Notes under the pieces: model-generated | What the model saw: the letters and a program-made list of their open reading frames with translations, nothing else | Databases searched by the model: none | What the model was told of the DNA's origin: nothing | Position numbers and translations under genes: made by a program | Origin: Trematomus loennbergii | Taxonomy: Eukaryota; Chordata; Actinopteri; Perciformes; Nototheniidae | Length of the DNA: 64,000 nucleotides | Reading direction: 5' to 3' | Assembly: GCA_012861695.1 (NCBI GenBank) | Contig: JAAOOA010000026.1 | Span: forward strand, 18,526,001 to 18,590,000 | Shown here: positions 14,546 to 27,250 of the stretch, one piece after another | Numbering within the stretch: position 1 is the stretch's first letter | How the letters are laid out: each line of letters starts with the position of its first letter

Positions 14546-16894
14546 TTTCTGGGAATCAAAAAATGGACTTGTTATTATAAAGTCACAGCTTTCTTTGTAC
14601 TATAACTACATAGTGTTGTACCTCACGCATTTAAAAAAGATGTCTTGAACATAGCTTTTGCCCAAGCCACGATCTTCTCATAAACCTACAAAGTTGTTTT
14701 ATGGCCTGGACCAAACCAAGTAGTTCTTTAGCCTACATATATGCAAATTGTCTCAACGCCTAAACATAACCAGGTCGTTTAAATCAACAAACATAGCCAA
14801 GTTTCTTGATTGTCTAAATATAAATGAGTAGTTTCATTGCCAAAACATAATCAAGTAGTTTGTTAGCCTTAACATAACCAAGTACTTTAACTGCCTTAAC
14901 ACAACTAATACGTTTTTTCAAGCCTTTACAAAGAGTTCACTTTCACAACGATAAATAGAACAGTGTTATACATGTGTTGTTTTGGGAGTCAGTGTCAATT
15001 TATTTATTCTAATAGATAGGTGGAATGTTAATGGGGGCTCTATTCACAATCCATTAAAACCCAAGAAAAGACAGCTTTTGAAGTAATAAACTAATCCAAG
15101 ACAGGGTTAACGCACTCCCACCTCAGTCCTTGTTCTACCATTACCAACTGTTTATCAACATGCCTTACCATCTTGCCAATACATTTTTAGATCCACCTCC
15201 ACATGCAAGCAAAAAACATCACATCCCACCTCCACCAGCCAGGCTGACTTCATTCTTAAAGCCCACTCTCTTCTGCTGTCGTGACCCAAACACAGCCGTC
15301 TGGTTTGTTGATGGCCGTCTACCATGCCTTGCTCTCGCAATACCTAAGGGCCCTTGTTAAAGTTCATACTCATATACAACATGCACATATACATTTTTAT
15401 CAAACATAAACTGACCTCTTGATTGCATATATGTCATAAAAGTGCTTTTTTATCCCAGATAAGAAGCCATCTGAGGTGAGGCTATTACTAAGCATAACCG
15501 CTGTGGAGGGAAAAATTAAACCTCTATAATTGAACAGCTGTCGTGGTGCGCACTGCAATCGACTGTGACCATGCCCATAATTTGGGTCTGTGTTTGCTCT
15601 GACACGATAGATAATAGGGCCTTCTGAAATGTAGTTTGTTCTGTTTTCAAATGGTCCAGTGAAATCCAATGGCCATGCAGTGCACATATCTCTGCTGGAC
15701 ACATTTTAATTTAGCTCCTCATTATGTGCCAGAAGCTAGCTGTGCCTGGAGGTTGTTGGAGTGCCGTTTGGGGGGTGAACATCATTAGTTGAATAAAATC
15801 TGTGGCAAAGTTTGAGGAATGGAGAATCGGCGCAGTTAGTAAGCGAATGGTGAGGGGACAAAACAAAGATAAAAAAATACATTGCTGCCGCTCAACACGA
15901 CTCTGCAAGCTGAAAACACAGTTCACACGTTCCCAATAAGCTGTTAAGAGAACATGCTGGTGGCTAAGCATTTAAATAGAGCAACAGCTACGTGTTGTGT
16001 GCTGTCTTGCACTTGACTTAGGATCAGATTTTGCTTCCTGACATAAGACTAAATAATGTGCTTCATCATCTTGTCTCTAGAGTGTGATATTTCAGGAACT
16101 CATAGTGTGGCCTTATAACCTTATAAGGCATTGTTACAGCTGGACCTCCACAGTTTAAAGGCCACATAGAGACCTTTTATGTGAATGGCAAGATGCACGC
16201 ATGCTAAATGTCAAGACTGACGCAAAGCTGTTGTTTTTTCTTTGTCCATCTGCAGCCTTAATTAGGGTAAAAATACTATCAGTAGCTCAAATAAATCATT
16301 AATGAGTGGCATGACATTAAGAACTACAGACCCTAATATCAAATAATTGTTCAACATTACTAACGATCCATTGTGCACAATGTTATAGGCCTACATAACA
16401 CACAATAACCTATAATATGTACAGTATGGGTATAAATGGATATTTACAGGCATACCATTATCTCAATTTTCCTATGTTCTTCATCCTATGCCAACATTTT
16501 CTTAGCAGAATTGACACATTTCCTGACTGATTTTTGTGGCTGTGTATGTAGATCACATTAAGAAAGTGTGCCAATGTATCATATACATTTGTTTGGATGC
16601 TATTTGTAACAATGGCATTTTTACATTTTCTTTGAAGTATCTACATTAGAAATTAAGGCTTTTATCTTCACCAAACACAAAGAGCTGTACATGATCACTC
16701 TACCTATCCTATGCATCCACCTAGTGGCCAATATATGCAATTACATGTCAGTGCTACAGCCCTTCAAATATAATCATCATTAAAATACTACAGCCAGATA
16801 GGTTAGCTGTTTAAACAAAAACAAGTGCATTTGGTGAAAAAATATATTGTGTGAGAATTCAGAAGTCACATGTTAAAGTGTACCATGTTTATTT

Positions 16895-17250
16895 ATTGTC
16901 AATCCACTGCGCCTGCGCACACCAGGGGGAGGGTTAGGGTTATTCAGTGTGACACATGTTTTGTTTTCTACCCATAATAAAATGGGACAGTTAAGCTAAC
17001 AAGGATACTCTCGAAAAGCTTCTCAGGTAAAAAGCTCACCGAATACGAGTATTTATCATTGTGCATTCGTTGTTTTCGTTTGTCAAATGAGAATTAGGCC
17101 TATGTCGCAGCTAGTATCAGCAGCTTGTATGTTTGCGTTAGCAGGACGTCCAGCCGCCTGCAGAACACACTGAGGCTAGCTGCTAGCTGTTGTTAGCTTT
17201 AGTAAACAACACGGTACCTCCTATTGCCTCAGATATGAGTCAAACTAAAC
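16895..17250 (+). promoter_or_regulatory. Candidate prkab1 promoter / 5' non-coding exon region
   Basis: TGCGCCTGCGCA at 16908-16919 differs by one base from the palindromic NRF1 consensus, and is followed by CpG-containing sequence (tgtcgcag, tgcgttagc, ggacgtcc, agccgcc) unusual in this AT-rich stretch. The first coding exon of prkab1 begins after an acceptor (cacacag, ending 18823), so a non-coding upstream exon is required; this is the most promoter-like stretch nearby. The position is inferred. Confidence 0.3.
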
Positions 17251-18858
17251 AACCTACCGTTTAGTAGTTACATGCTAATAAAGCTATTATTCCCAACCAG
17301 GTAGTAAAATAGGTTATTTTCTTTAATATAAGGTTTAAAGATGAGTAAATGTAACGTTAGCCATCCGGGTTTCCCTACCTTTAGGGGCTAACGTCAACAT
17401 CATTTTGCGTTGCATGTTCAATTGAAATGCAGTCCACCAAAGCACTATAAAGGTAGATAATAACAGTAATTTAAAGGCTGCATAATACAACATGTGGTTA
17501 TATATTATCGTCTCACTCACTAAGATTGTTATTACACCATTACTAGTGGTTAAAACAGTACTCACAGATTATATCAGCAGCGGAAAGTAGCCTTCAACAA
17601 CAGGAATGCAGTTAAAGCAAAACCGTTACATATTCTTACATTTGACTATTGCCTCAATGTTAAACCTTTAATTGACTTAACGCTAAGGGCAAAAAAACAT
17701 TACAGGAGGAACTAAAAAAGGATAATTAAAGGCAGAACTGTTTTTGATTGTACTAAATTGTACATATGCACCTTATAAAGTGGCCACTAAGTGTTATACT
17801 GTATGCATACAGTGTTTGAGCCAGATTAAGACACTGAACTCCATTTAGGCTCACATTTAACTGATTTCATGTAGTGACACATTGATCACATGTTAACCTA
17901 TAACTGAACAAAATATATCTCAACAAGTGTGTGTAAATATCCTGTTGCTGTTAGACAGTGCACCTTCCAGTGAGTTTTCAATGTCACCTACTTGGTGTCG
18001 GTATGAAACTGAATTCCGCTGACTTGAAACGTCCTGGAAATAGGTAATCCATTACTTTAAAAACCATGTCTGCCTTTTTTTTGTCAAGGTCATGTTACCA
18101 TTGCTTAGTACCGCAGCTGGTAGTGCAGCAAGACGTTTTACATGGAGCTGTAACTCATAGAATACAAATATAAGCAATATAAGAATAATAAAGCCAATTC
18201 CCAGTAGGAGTTGATTGTGAGATATGTTTTTTTTTCTCAAAAAAGGTGTTTAGTATAGAGATATATGTCTAAAGTGTAAATCACTTCAAACTTATTCTCT
18301 GTCTTATTTATCTTTTATGTATATCATTCTATGCTGAAAATAAATAATATGTGAGGATAATCTTGAGCCTTACACAACCAAACAAAAACACATGTCCACA
18401 CTACTTTTCAGTTTCCTGTTGCAGAGATTGTTTTATGAAATGCAGTATTTTCTGTTTATAAAGCCCCATCCTGCAAACAAGTTTTAAAGGTAGCTGTCAG
18501 ATGATGTAGGGTAGTAAAACGGGCCACGTCTCCTCTGAAGTGGAGTATATCATAAACCTGTCAAGTCCATTTTACATGGTTCCGACCCACTGCTGCTTGT
18601 AATTTGCTATCCACTCATTTGACTGAACCTATTCTGCTGTTCCACATTGTAAATCACTCTAAATAGTGCCCAAGGTGTAACACTTTTTTTATCTTTCTTA
18701 CGTGAGTGATGAGGTCTTAAAAAGAAGCATTTGTAGCTGGTTCTCCAGCAGAAGCTATTAATGATTAATGACCTTATTTAAAAAAAGAATGTGTGCGGTG
18801 TTCTCTGTTTTTTCCCCACACAGTGACCTTGCTCCAGCCTCCTAGAAGACACATCGCC

Positions 18859-21800
18859 ATGGGGAATACAAGCAGCGAGAGGGCGGCCATGGGCCATGGG
18901 GAGAAGGCTCAGCAGAGGGACAGCCGGGGAAACAAGGAGGGAGGCGGGCCAAAGATCCTGATGGACAGCCCGGAAGACGCAGATATTTTTCATGGTGAAG
19001 ATATGAAAGTAAGTTGTCTGAATAACCTGTTGTGAGGACTTTAGAAAAGGTCATAGAGCGGCGCAGTGTTGCCGTGTTTTTGTAAACGAAGCCGGAAGTT
19101 AGCATTGCAAGAAAACAACAAAAAGCCAATAGGATTTTGGACTATTGCAGAAAATAAGATCTATGGCAAACACACATTTATGAGTCTTACACATTTTGTT
19201 CAGCAGGAAAATCTCCACATATTAACACCTCTTTTATAGTTGTTAAAGCATAAATGCAATAGCCAGAAGAAAAGAGCTAAAGTCATGATATTAAAGAACC
19301 AAGTCACCACTGCTAAGATAAAGGCATGTAATGTTCAGCGTTATTACAGTTAGTAAACATCTCATTTGGTCACTTTTTAGCATCCGCCTTTTTTAAGACA
19401 CTTAAAGGCTTCAGGTAAAAAATCTTGTATTTAACTACTTTCATGCATCTGATAAAAAACATTGTTAAAAAACACATTGACTTCAATACATGGGAACCGG
19501 AAGTACAACAATGCTAACTCAGGTCCAGGTTAAGGACTAATTCCTGCACCACTCTATTAACAATGGTGGTTTTATGGGTATTTTAGGCTCCGTTAGAGAA
19601 AGAGGAGTTCCTTGCATGGCAGCAAGACTTAGAAGCAGATGACAAAGGGCCAACTTTAGACCGACCGACAGTGTTTCGCTGGACCGGAGACGGCAGGGAG
19701 GTGTACATCTCTGGATCCTTCAACAACTGGTCCAACAAGATTCCCCTCATCAGAAGGTGAGGGGGCGTCATAAACTCCATAGTGTAGTGTACTTGGGATG
19801 TGGTTGAAATATGTTTTACATTTCCTATATTGTAGTCTATATTCATTACTAGTTAATCAATGGAAAGATCTTTACAGTTTTTAGAATACAGGCTAGCTCA
19901 GATTTTGTTGGTGCCCAAAATAGCACATTGTATTGTTACTAGATTTAGTTTGTTGTATTAATAGCGCCTTTATAGTGCTTATGAGGTTGATGTTTTAAAG
20001 AGAAGTACTGTGTTACCTCACTAAATGTTCCCTCCTGTCATCTGTGTCAAAGTCAGAACACCTTTGTGACTATTGTTGATCTACCTGAAGGGGAGCATCA
20101 GTACAAGTTTTATGTGGATGGCCAGTGGACCCACGACCCGACCGAGGTCAGCATTACATAAGAAACTATAATGGACTTGGTGATCATTTTTTACAGTCAT
20201 CAAATAAGAAATTGCGGCGTAGGAGACAGTTAAATGCCCTGCTTATGTATCTACTATTGTTCAATGTTAACATGTTATTTGCATGTAAACATGTTTTTAT
20301 TAAGCTAGTTTTTCATCATAGAAATGATATTGTGTCTGGTCGTTGTGTTTCCTCACAGCCTGTTGTAACCAGTCAGCTTGGGACAGTGAACAACCTCATC
20401 CAGGTGAAGAAAACAGACTTTGAGGTGTTCGACGCTCTAATGGTGGACTCGCAGAAATGCTCCGACATGTCAGGTGAGTGCTGAAAAAAACACATGTTGA
20501 AATTATGAACTGGGTATTACAGTAAAGAGGATTCCAATATTTGTTTATATGTATTTCTTTCTAGATACATGATCTATTCTATCATTCAAGAATATTTTAA
20601 ATGGTCATAGTGCTTATAGTTAATTGTTTATGATTTGTAGGCTGGAAAATCTATGCAGCATCACAATAGTTATTTTAGAACAGCCCTACCAGCTACTATA
20701 AAAAAAAGGCTTTTGACACAGTGGATCATGCCTTACTGTCACAAAGACTCTTTAGTATCGATCTTTCGGATAGTTGGTTTGAGAACTATTTATCAGGCAC
20801 ACAGTGTGTGCGGGCAGAAGGTATAACTTCTACATCTCTTCATGTATCCCAAGGGTGTGCCACAGGGATCAGTTTTAGGACCATTGTTATTTATTATCAT
20901 ATAAGAGTCTTATAACATTATTTGAAATGCAAATTGTAATTGTTATGCTGACTGTACAGTAATTTACTGTTCTGTATCATCCCCAAATCAGGCTCTTTGT
21001 CAGCTCCAGACTGCTTTTAACATTGTACAATCCAACTCTATTAAACCTCATAGTTAACTATTTTACCATGACCTGGAGTTCTATAGAGATTAACGTTTCT
21101 AATAGGAGTGTGGAAATGTTTGAATTTAATATCTTCGGTCTCATTTAAACTTTTCCCCCCTCATTAGACCTCTCCAGCTCTCTCCCGGGCCCTACCATCA
21201 GGACGCGTATGTTCCTAAACAGGAAGAGAAGTTTAAGTCTCCACCCATACTCCCCCCCACCTGCTGCAGGTCATCCTCAACAAAGACACTGGCATTTCTG
21301 TGAGTAACTGTAAAAAAAAAGAAGCTTATTCCACTCTGGTACTTTTAGAAATACGTGTTCTCTATTTTGTGCTGTTACTGTTAAATCCTTTTAGATCTAT
21401 AATCTTCAAATATGAACCTTTCCTTTGTTGTTTGCCAAGCACAAACACATTTGTATATAATGGTCAAGTGCCAAAATGATAACAAAAGCATCTATGGCAA
21501 TTATTATGATTACATTTAATTCATTATAATAAGGCAAACATTAGATAGACAATAGACAATTGCAAGCATCAAACAGTGTTTATACTTGAGCCACAGGCTA
21601 CAACAACAGTATTCAATTAAAAAATAAACAAATATCTGCGACATCTACAACATCAGAAAAATATCTACAGATATAAAATAAATTCAAAAATAAAACATAA
21701 ATTTGACAAGTGTATAATATGAAAATCAACATAAAGATGAACAAATATGTTTTCCTTTGTTTTTTCTCATATCCAGTGTGACCCTGCATTACTCCCAGAA

Positions 21801-22266
21801 CCCAACCATGTCATGCTGAATCACCTCTACGCTCTCTCCATTAAGGTACGTTATAAAAAAAGATATCTCTATCTTCCAGCATTATGTCACTGTTCAAATG
21901 TGGCACAACCTTCTGCGGTGACTCATTGAAACTGTGAGCGGCTGCAGCTGTTGCTTACACAGCAGATTGTATCTACGGAATTTCAAGAATGATAACGAGT
22001 TCCTGTAAGGGGAGGTGAAGGATAGATAAATTACCCTTTTTTCCACATTGTGTCAGGAAAAACAACAGAACATGCACGTTACAGCTCTGCACATAGTATG
22101 ATTGATACCACTCTTCCCGTATTTGTCTGTCGTAAATGTAAGTATGCATTGCATTGTTTGAATTTTCCCTTGTCTGTTTATGTTACAGGATGGAGTGATG
22201 GTGCTCAGTGCGACACATCGCTACAAGAAGAAATACGTCACCACCTTATTATACAAGCCCATCTGA
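18859..22266 (+). CDS. prkab1: AMPK beta-1 subunit (5'-AMP-activated protein kinase, non-catalytic)
   Basis: Seven coding exons: 18859-19008, 19587-19756, 20053-20146, 20359-20473, 21168-21299, 21777-21845 and 22189-22266. The start MGNTSSERA is the N-myristoylation signal typical of AMPK beta. Exons 2-4 carry the glycogen-binding CBM (VFRWTGDGREVYISGSFNNW, then LPEGEHQYKFYVDGQWTHDP). The end (CDPALLPEPNHVMLNHLY, then HRYKKKYVTTLLYKPI) is the C-terminal domain that binds the alpha and gamma subunits. Expected length is about 269 aa against 270 in human. Beta scaffolds the energy-sensing kinase and tethers it to glycogen. Exon 5 is the oddity: relative to the conserved reading it lacks one base near 21180-21195 and one in the C-run at 21252-21258, so the frame breaks and then returns. 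Identity is very secure; whether the locus is intact depends on those two sites. Confidence 0.95.
19085..19335. repeat. Dispersed repeat copy 2, in prkab1 intron 1
   Basis: Collinear with 14285-14545 over about 250 bp, with substitutions and small indels. It lies inside intron 1 and does not touch exon boundaries. Confidence 0.55.
20703..21045 (+). mobile_element. Non-LTR retrotransposon reverse-transcriptase fragment in prkab1 intron 4
   Basis: Reads (K)AFDTVDHALLSQRL, then WFENYLSGTQCV, a damaged QGVPQGSVLGP-like block and a damaged YADDT block near 20940-20965. These are reverse-transcriptase palm motifs of L2/Rex1/CR1-type LINEs. Frameshifts and loss of both ends show a dead fragment. 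Same strand as prkab1. Confidence 0.75.
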
Positions 22267-23600
22267 CCGCGCTTCAAATCCTTTTAAAGAGTGTAACAAA
22301 ATATTATCTCCGTAACATAGAGAGCAGGGAAATCCAGGACTTATCACCTGGATGAGAATCTCACATTTAGCTAATAAGAGGCTAACAGCTCTGAGATGAT
22401 ATTTTGTACACTCCGTTATTGTACACTCCAATCCTACATAATCTGCCTATATTTGTTCACTGATAACCTCTCTAGGTTTCATTTTTGCTATAAGACATTT
22501 AGAGGCAGGTTGTTTGTGGTAAAAAGAGACAGAAATGACACGAGGAGGAGTGGTAATGGTTCGAAAATGTGACTGAAAGTCCTCAATTACACGAGGTCGC
22601 TGTAGCGTTTCCCATGATTGAGACAACAAAGGTACAATCAAGAATGTGAATGTCGAGGTCAAAGAAGAATTAAATGCACTGCAGTAGTTTTCCACTGTTT
22701 ATCATAGCGTTTTGTTCAGTGTTAATCATAAAGCACACAGTAGATATTTTCTATCATTTGTGAAGTTTTTTTGATGATGTGGTTTGTTTTGACTTGCGGT
22801 GGTAAGTAGTTTTTGACCAAAACGTAACACTTTTTTAATTTTTAAAATTAGCTTTCCACTACAAGAAGGTTCATTTCTAATGTAGAATATGCATACAGTG
22901 TATGTACACTTGCAGGACAACGATGTATCAGAAGAAGAATGCTAACCCTTTTTAATTTATTTAGTGGTATTTACACTAAAAAACATCATTTTCATTCATT
23001 TTATAAAAGTGCATTCCAGAAATCAATTGTCAAAACAGCTTTGAAACTGTTTCAGAATGTGATGAAAACAGACATATAAAACAGGAAAACAAAGATATAT
23101 TATTAGAAATAGCAGAAAAAAGACTTGATGAAGGGACCAGCATTGGATCATGTGACAAAGTCGTACCGTTAGTGAAGTTAATAATTATTTTTTTATAGTT
23201 AACATGTTTGTACTGTTCATGTATTCCATGAAGTTTGAAGGTCCTGAATGTGTTTTAAGTTTGAGATAGGATTTGTAGCATCTATTTGCATCAATGTATC
23301 ATAAACAGGCCAGTACAGACTGACAATCTCCTTTGTTTTTGTTACTTCTGCTTTTGTTTTAGATCTAACATGGTGATCATTTATTCATTTCAAATGCTAG
23401 GTTTTGAAATCATTTTATATCATTTAAAAAAAGTGTTGCTTACCCTTTGAACCAAGCTGATGTGTACACTTTTGTATTAAATATTCCGTTACAAATTCAT
23501 AAGCAGTTTGTTGTGTTTTTTAATGTTGCAGTAGCTATTTAGGTTAAAAGATAATTGACTCTACATAAGTCATGATTACAAATAAAGTATACATTAAAGT
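22267..23600 (+). other. Probable prkab1 3' UTR
   Basis: Non-coding sequence after the prkab1 stop (TGA 22264-22266). The first convincing AATAAA is at 23581-23586. AT-rich; short minus-strand ORFs here lack motifs. Confidence 0.4.
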
Positions 23601-24534
23601 AATTGTCAGACAGTTCCATGTGTAGAAGGTCATGTTTTTTTTTTATTCAGTCCACTTTTATGATGGACCAGACCAAGGTTTTTTAACACACATCATCCAT
23701 AACAAATAGCATTATCCCCCAAGTGCTCAAAATTAAAACAAGTAACTGAAATAAAAAGATAAGACAATGAAAACACACACTATACTAAATGGTCATTATG
23801 AAGATGTAATTGAATCCTTTGGAATGATGTTCAAAGCAGCTTTTTGCCAATAAGTTGAACATTAAAATCAAGTTGTTGCCACTTAAAGCGTTTATTTGAA
23901 ATATGCCTGGCAATAAAGTACTAAAACACCATGTGGTGCTTGAGTTTATTGCTAGAGTGAGTGGGGATTGGATCATAACGCAGTTGCCGATATAAAGTTA
24001 AAATGGCGATAAAAAAAAAAAAAAACACTTTCAGTAGGTGTATCGCCTAGAGTCCTCTGCAAACTAATGCTCAGGTAAAAACTTCTCAACACACAGGCCT
24101 GCCTCAATTTTGTTGCAGAGTGACAAACAGATCAACCTTTTACTTCCTGTTACCTGATGATTGTGGCCAATCAGGGAAGACCTCTGGAATTAGTGACACA
24201 GGTGGCATCAATCAGTCCTCGTTTGGTTATCATTTGAAGTCGATAATGCTTGGCCTCTCAAAATACATCCATGTTGTTAGTACAGTTTAAAAAAAAAAAC
24301 ATTCCCTTATTTTGGAATGGTTAACATTTTAGCAGAATAAATACCTATAAAATACAGTTTTAAGGGAAAGTGTGGTCTTTCTTTTTAAATATTCATACCA
24401 ACGTTGATTCAAGGAGAGTCCATTAATTGAGTAGAGAAAATATGCTCCATCAAAGACCGTAAAATATTCAATATTCAAATGCTTTATTGTCATATTTACT
24501 CGGCTTCAGAGTAGTTTGGCAATACAAAGCTTAA

Positions 24535-25272
24535 AGGTCCCATGTCATGCTTTTCCGGTTATTACCCGTCCCCTTGTGTGTTATGAAGGTTTCTATGCAT
24601 GTAAACGGTCTGCAGAGTCACAAACCCTCAAAGTACACCATGTAGCGAGTAAAACTCTAACACAAAAAATACCTGTCTATGCTGCCCCAGAACGCCTTGT
24701 TGTAGATTTATCTTTTTCCATTTGTTTCTTCCGGGAACCACAATGGACCAATCCGCGGAGCTCCTCACACATCAGGACCTTTAGCGTAAATGTTCAACTA
24801 ACAGGGAGTCCCATTGACTTGCATATAGCTCCCTGGTTGGTAATAGACGAGTTGGGAGAAATGCTCTCCGCAGACCCATTCTCACAGCGTTTATAAACCT
24901 TTTTCTTACTCAATATCAAGCCACATTTATTATTTTTACTTCGGCTGTGACTGTTTGTGTGTGCTCAGGATGAGTTTCACTGTGTCCCGCTGTATCGCCG
25001 ACCCGGAAACCACACCAGTAAGCCAGCTCACTGAGCAGCGAGCCTCGCAACGTCCCGACCAATCAGAGCACACTGGGCTGACAGGGAGGGTGGGGGCAGG
25101 AGCTCCAACAAGCCGTTTAGGACAGAGAGTGAATACCTGTGAATACACATACTTTACAGAGATGCTGTATGAGAAACCAATGTGAGTTTGGAAAATTGCA
25201 CAATATAAATCTATTTTAGTATACCTCAACAATGGAATTATGATCAGTAGAAATGGCCATGACATGGGACCT
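24535..25272. mobile_element. Non-autonomous TTAA-flanked DNA transposon, family A
   Basis: Perfect 15-bp terminal inverted repeats (AGGTCCCATGTCATG and its complement), flanked by TTAA at 24531-24534 and 25273-25276. Unit 2 has the empty site agcTTAAgtccc at 34264-34267, with the same flanks on both sides, so insertion and target duplication are directly visible. TTAA duplication is typical of piggyBac (also Kolobok) elements. No transposase is encoded; ORFs inside have no recognisable domain. Confidence 0.9.
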
Positions 25273-26355
25273 TTAAGTCCCATGCTCCTCCGACAGTCCA
25301 ACATACAATTTACTTAAGACATCAAAAGAAAAAAATAGTGCAAGAAATAGTGCAAGTGGCACAATGGTAAACATTAAGTAACATTACATGAGATGTAAAA
25401 ATAAATACTTTACTGTTGAATAAATGACTACTAATATATAAAAATGTGGACGACAAACAAAATGTTCTACAAGCAAAACAAAAGTATATATATTCTTATA
25501 ACTAATACTAAATACAGTCCCAAATTTAAAGTTACATTGTGATAGTGGCTGATAAATAAAAATAGAAGATTACCTAATGTGAATTCACAGATGTGCTGGG
25601 ACACTTTCTCCTGCCTCTGTACAGTACATGTACTTCTGAACACTCTGTTCCCAGTGCTCATCATATCATCAGCGATCATATCACCAACGATTTTAACTCT
25701 GGGATTTCCCACGTCTCTGTACATATGTCAACTTGCAGACCGGTCCCATGATTATCTCTATATTGGACATTAGGTCCGGGGTACATGCTGCTTGCTGTGT
25801 AAAATAAGACATTCAGTGACATAATAATGTTAACACATGTTAAGAAAAAATTGCCGAAAAAAATGTTGGTTTTGCATACAGAAGAATTATCAAAATAGTT
25901 TTTCAATAAATGTATTGTCAATCGGTTAATCTGCTTATTGTTTCAGCTGTTCATTTTAATAGGTTTTATACAGTGGCATGAGAGGAAAATACTAAAGTTA
26001 ATGACAACCTCCAATCCTTACATTCCTTTATATTGTGCAGTACCAGTCACATCCTACCAATGACTCATCATGTAGAGACACAAATACCTTTTATAAAACA
26101 CAGCCCTCACGAGAAGCTGTTGATATATTTCAAGCCTTTAAAACATAACTAAAACTCCTATTGCCATATCTACTGTTCAGCCCTGCACATGGATCCATAA
26201 GCCCATGCTGAGGAACCCTAGTATAGACAAATCACCAACAAACCAAACATGGGTCAGGGTTCAATAAGTGTGAGAATTGTACATGCTTTAACATATGCTG
26301 TTGGAGTCCATCAGGGCCCCTGTGTAGATTAGGGGAGGAGACAGGCCCTATTTAC

Positions 26356-26363
26356 TATATATA
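26356..26363 (+). promoter_or_regulatory. TATA box of PLA2 gene a1
   Basis: TATATATA about 60 bp before the ATG, in a block (cctatttactatatatacg) nearly identical in gene a2 at 36555-36562. The spacing fits a short 5' UTR. Confidence 0.6.
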
Positions 26364-26422
26364 CGAAGAAGGCCCAATGCAAGAGTAAGTGTTACTCTGT
26401 GACCTTCCTGCTGACTGACAGG

Positions 26423-27231
26423 ATGAATACCCTCCAGGTTCTGTTTCTCGTGGCGGCCGGCCTCTCTGTCGGTGAGTACGACTCGACATAAGCTGTTCAT
26501 CTCGCGGTTGTGAATAGATGTCTCTTGAAGTTGAGTATTAAGGGGTCTGCTTGTTTTACTTCAGTCACCTCAATGAACTACAAGGCCTTGAACCAGTTCA
26601 GGAGGATGATCCTGTGTGTGATGCCCGATAGCTCTCCAATTTTCGACTACACTGACTATGGTTGCTATTGTGGAAAGGGAGGCTCCGGCACACCTGTGGA
26701 TGATCTGGACAGGTCATTATTCACTTTGCTTTTGAGTCAGACAACACTTAAAAAAAACGAGTTGGTTCAGTCTGTTTCAACTTCATCTCGTATGATTTTT
26801 TTAGGTGCTGTAAAGTGCATGACAAGTGTTACAGAGATGCTAGGCAACACTCTGAGTGCTGGCCCATCCTTGACAATCCCTTTATCGAATTATACAGCTA
26901 CAGCTGTGACAACAAGAAGGTCTCCTGCGGCAGTGAGTACACCCAAACAATGTGAATTATCTTCTCACGTGATCACTATACTATATGTTAATGTCTTGGG
27001 TAATTCTAACAGGGGTGAAATATTTAAATGTCAATGAGAATACATTTTTTTAATTCAATACTTTTTAAATTATTAGTTGGCTTTTTGATAATCTTTTCTT
27101 TATTGTCCATAGGCAACAACGACGAATGTGAGATGTTCATCTGTGAGTGCGACAGGAAGGCCGCAGAGTGTTTTGGCAGAACCCCCTGGCTCCCGGAGAA
27201 CGAGCACCTGCCTAGCGACCGTTGTCAGTGA
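26423..27231 (+). CDS. pla2g1b-like: Secreted phospholipase A2, group IB-like (gene a1)
   Basis: Four exons: 26423-26471, 26565-26712, 26805-26932 and 27113-27231; 147 aa. Residues 1-16 are a signal peptide. A short propeptide ends in Lys before ALNQF, the position where trypsin activates pancreatic PLA2. The mature enzyme (about 124 aa) has the calcium loop YGCYCGKGG, catalytic His-Asp in CCKVHDKCY, the ECDRKAA segment with the second catalytic Asp, and 14 cysteines for seven disulfides. The pancreatic-loop region ([11 protein letters not shown]) marks group IB. It should hydrolyse the sn-2 ester of phospholipids outside the cell, calcium-dependently. No disrupting change is visible. An L1 LINE separates its stop codon from the ancestral poly(A) signal. 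Digestive, gill or defence use cannot be told from sequence. Confidence 0.93.
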
Positions 27232-27250
27232 CAACAAACAACTGGAAAAT

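Larger units (their letters stand above)
8466..16890. other. Intergenic, no supported gene
   Basis: About 8.4 kb of AT-rich sequence with only short, motif-free ORFs. It contains a CA-type microsatellite (13427-13468), a dispersed repeat copy (about 14285-14545) and short stretches that look like degenerate fish repeats (about 12570-12710 and 13070-13410). Human PRKAB1 has TMEM233 nearby; I looked for its short two-membrane-segment protein and did not find it. Confidence 0.4.

Noticed and set aside
18842..19129. Minus-strand ORF opposite prkab1 exon 1
   Set aside because: Antisense shadow of a GC-rich coding exon.
20125..20484. 119-codon plus-strand ORF through prkab1 exons 3-4
   Set aside because: It is prkab1 exon 4 joined by chance to the preceding intron. 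The acceptor at 20357-20358 defines the true exon.
24516..24896. 126-codon ORF
   Set aside because: Lies inside the TTAA family A element, starts outside it and has no transposase motif.
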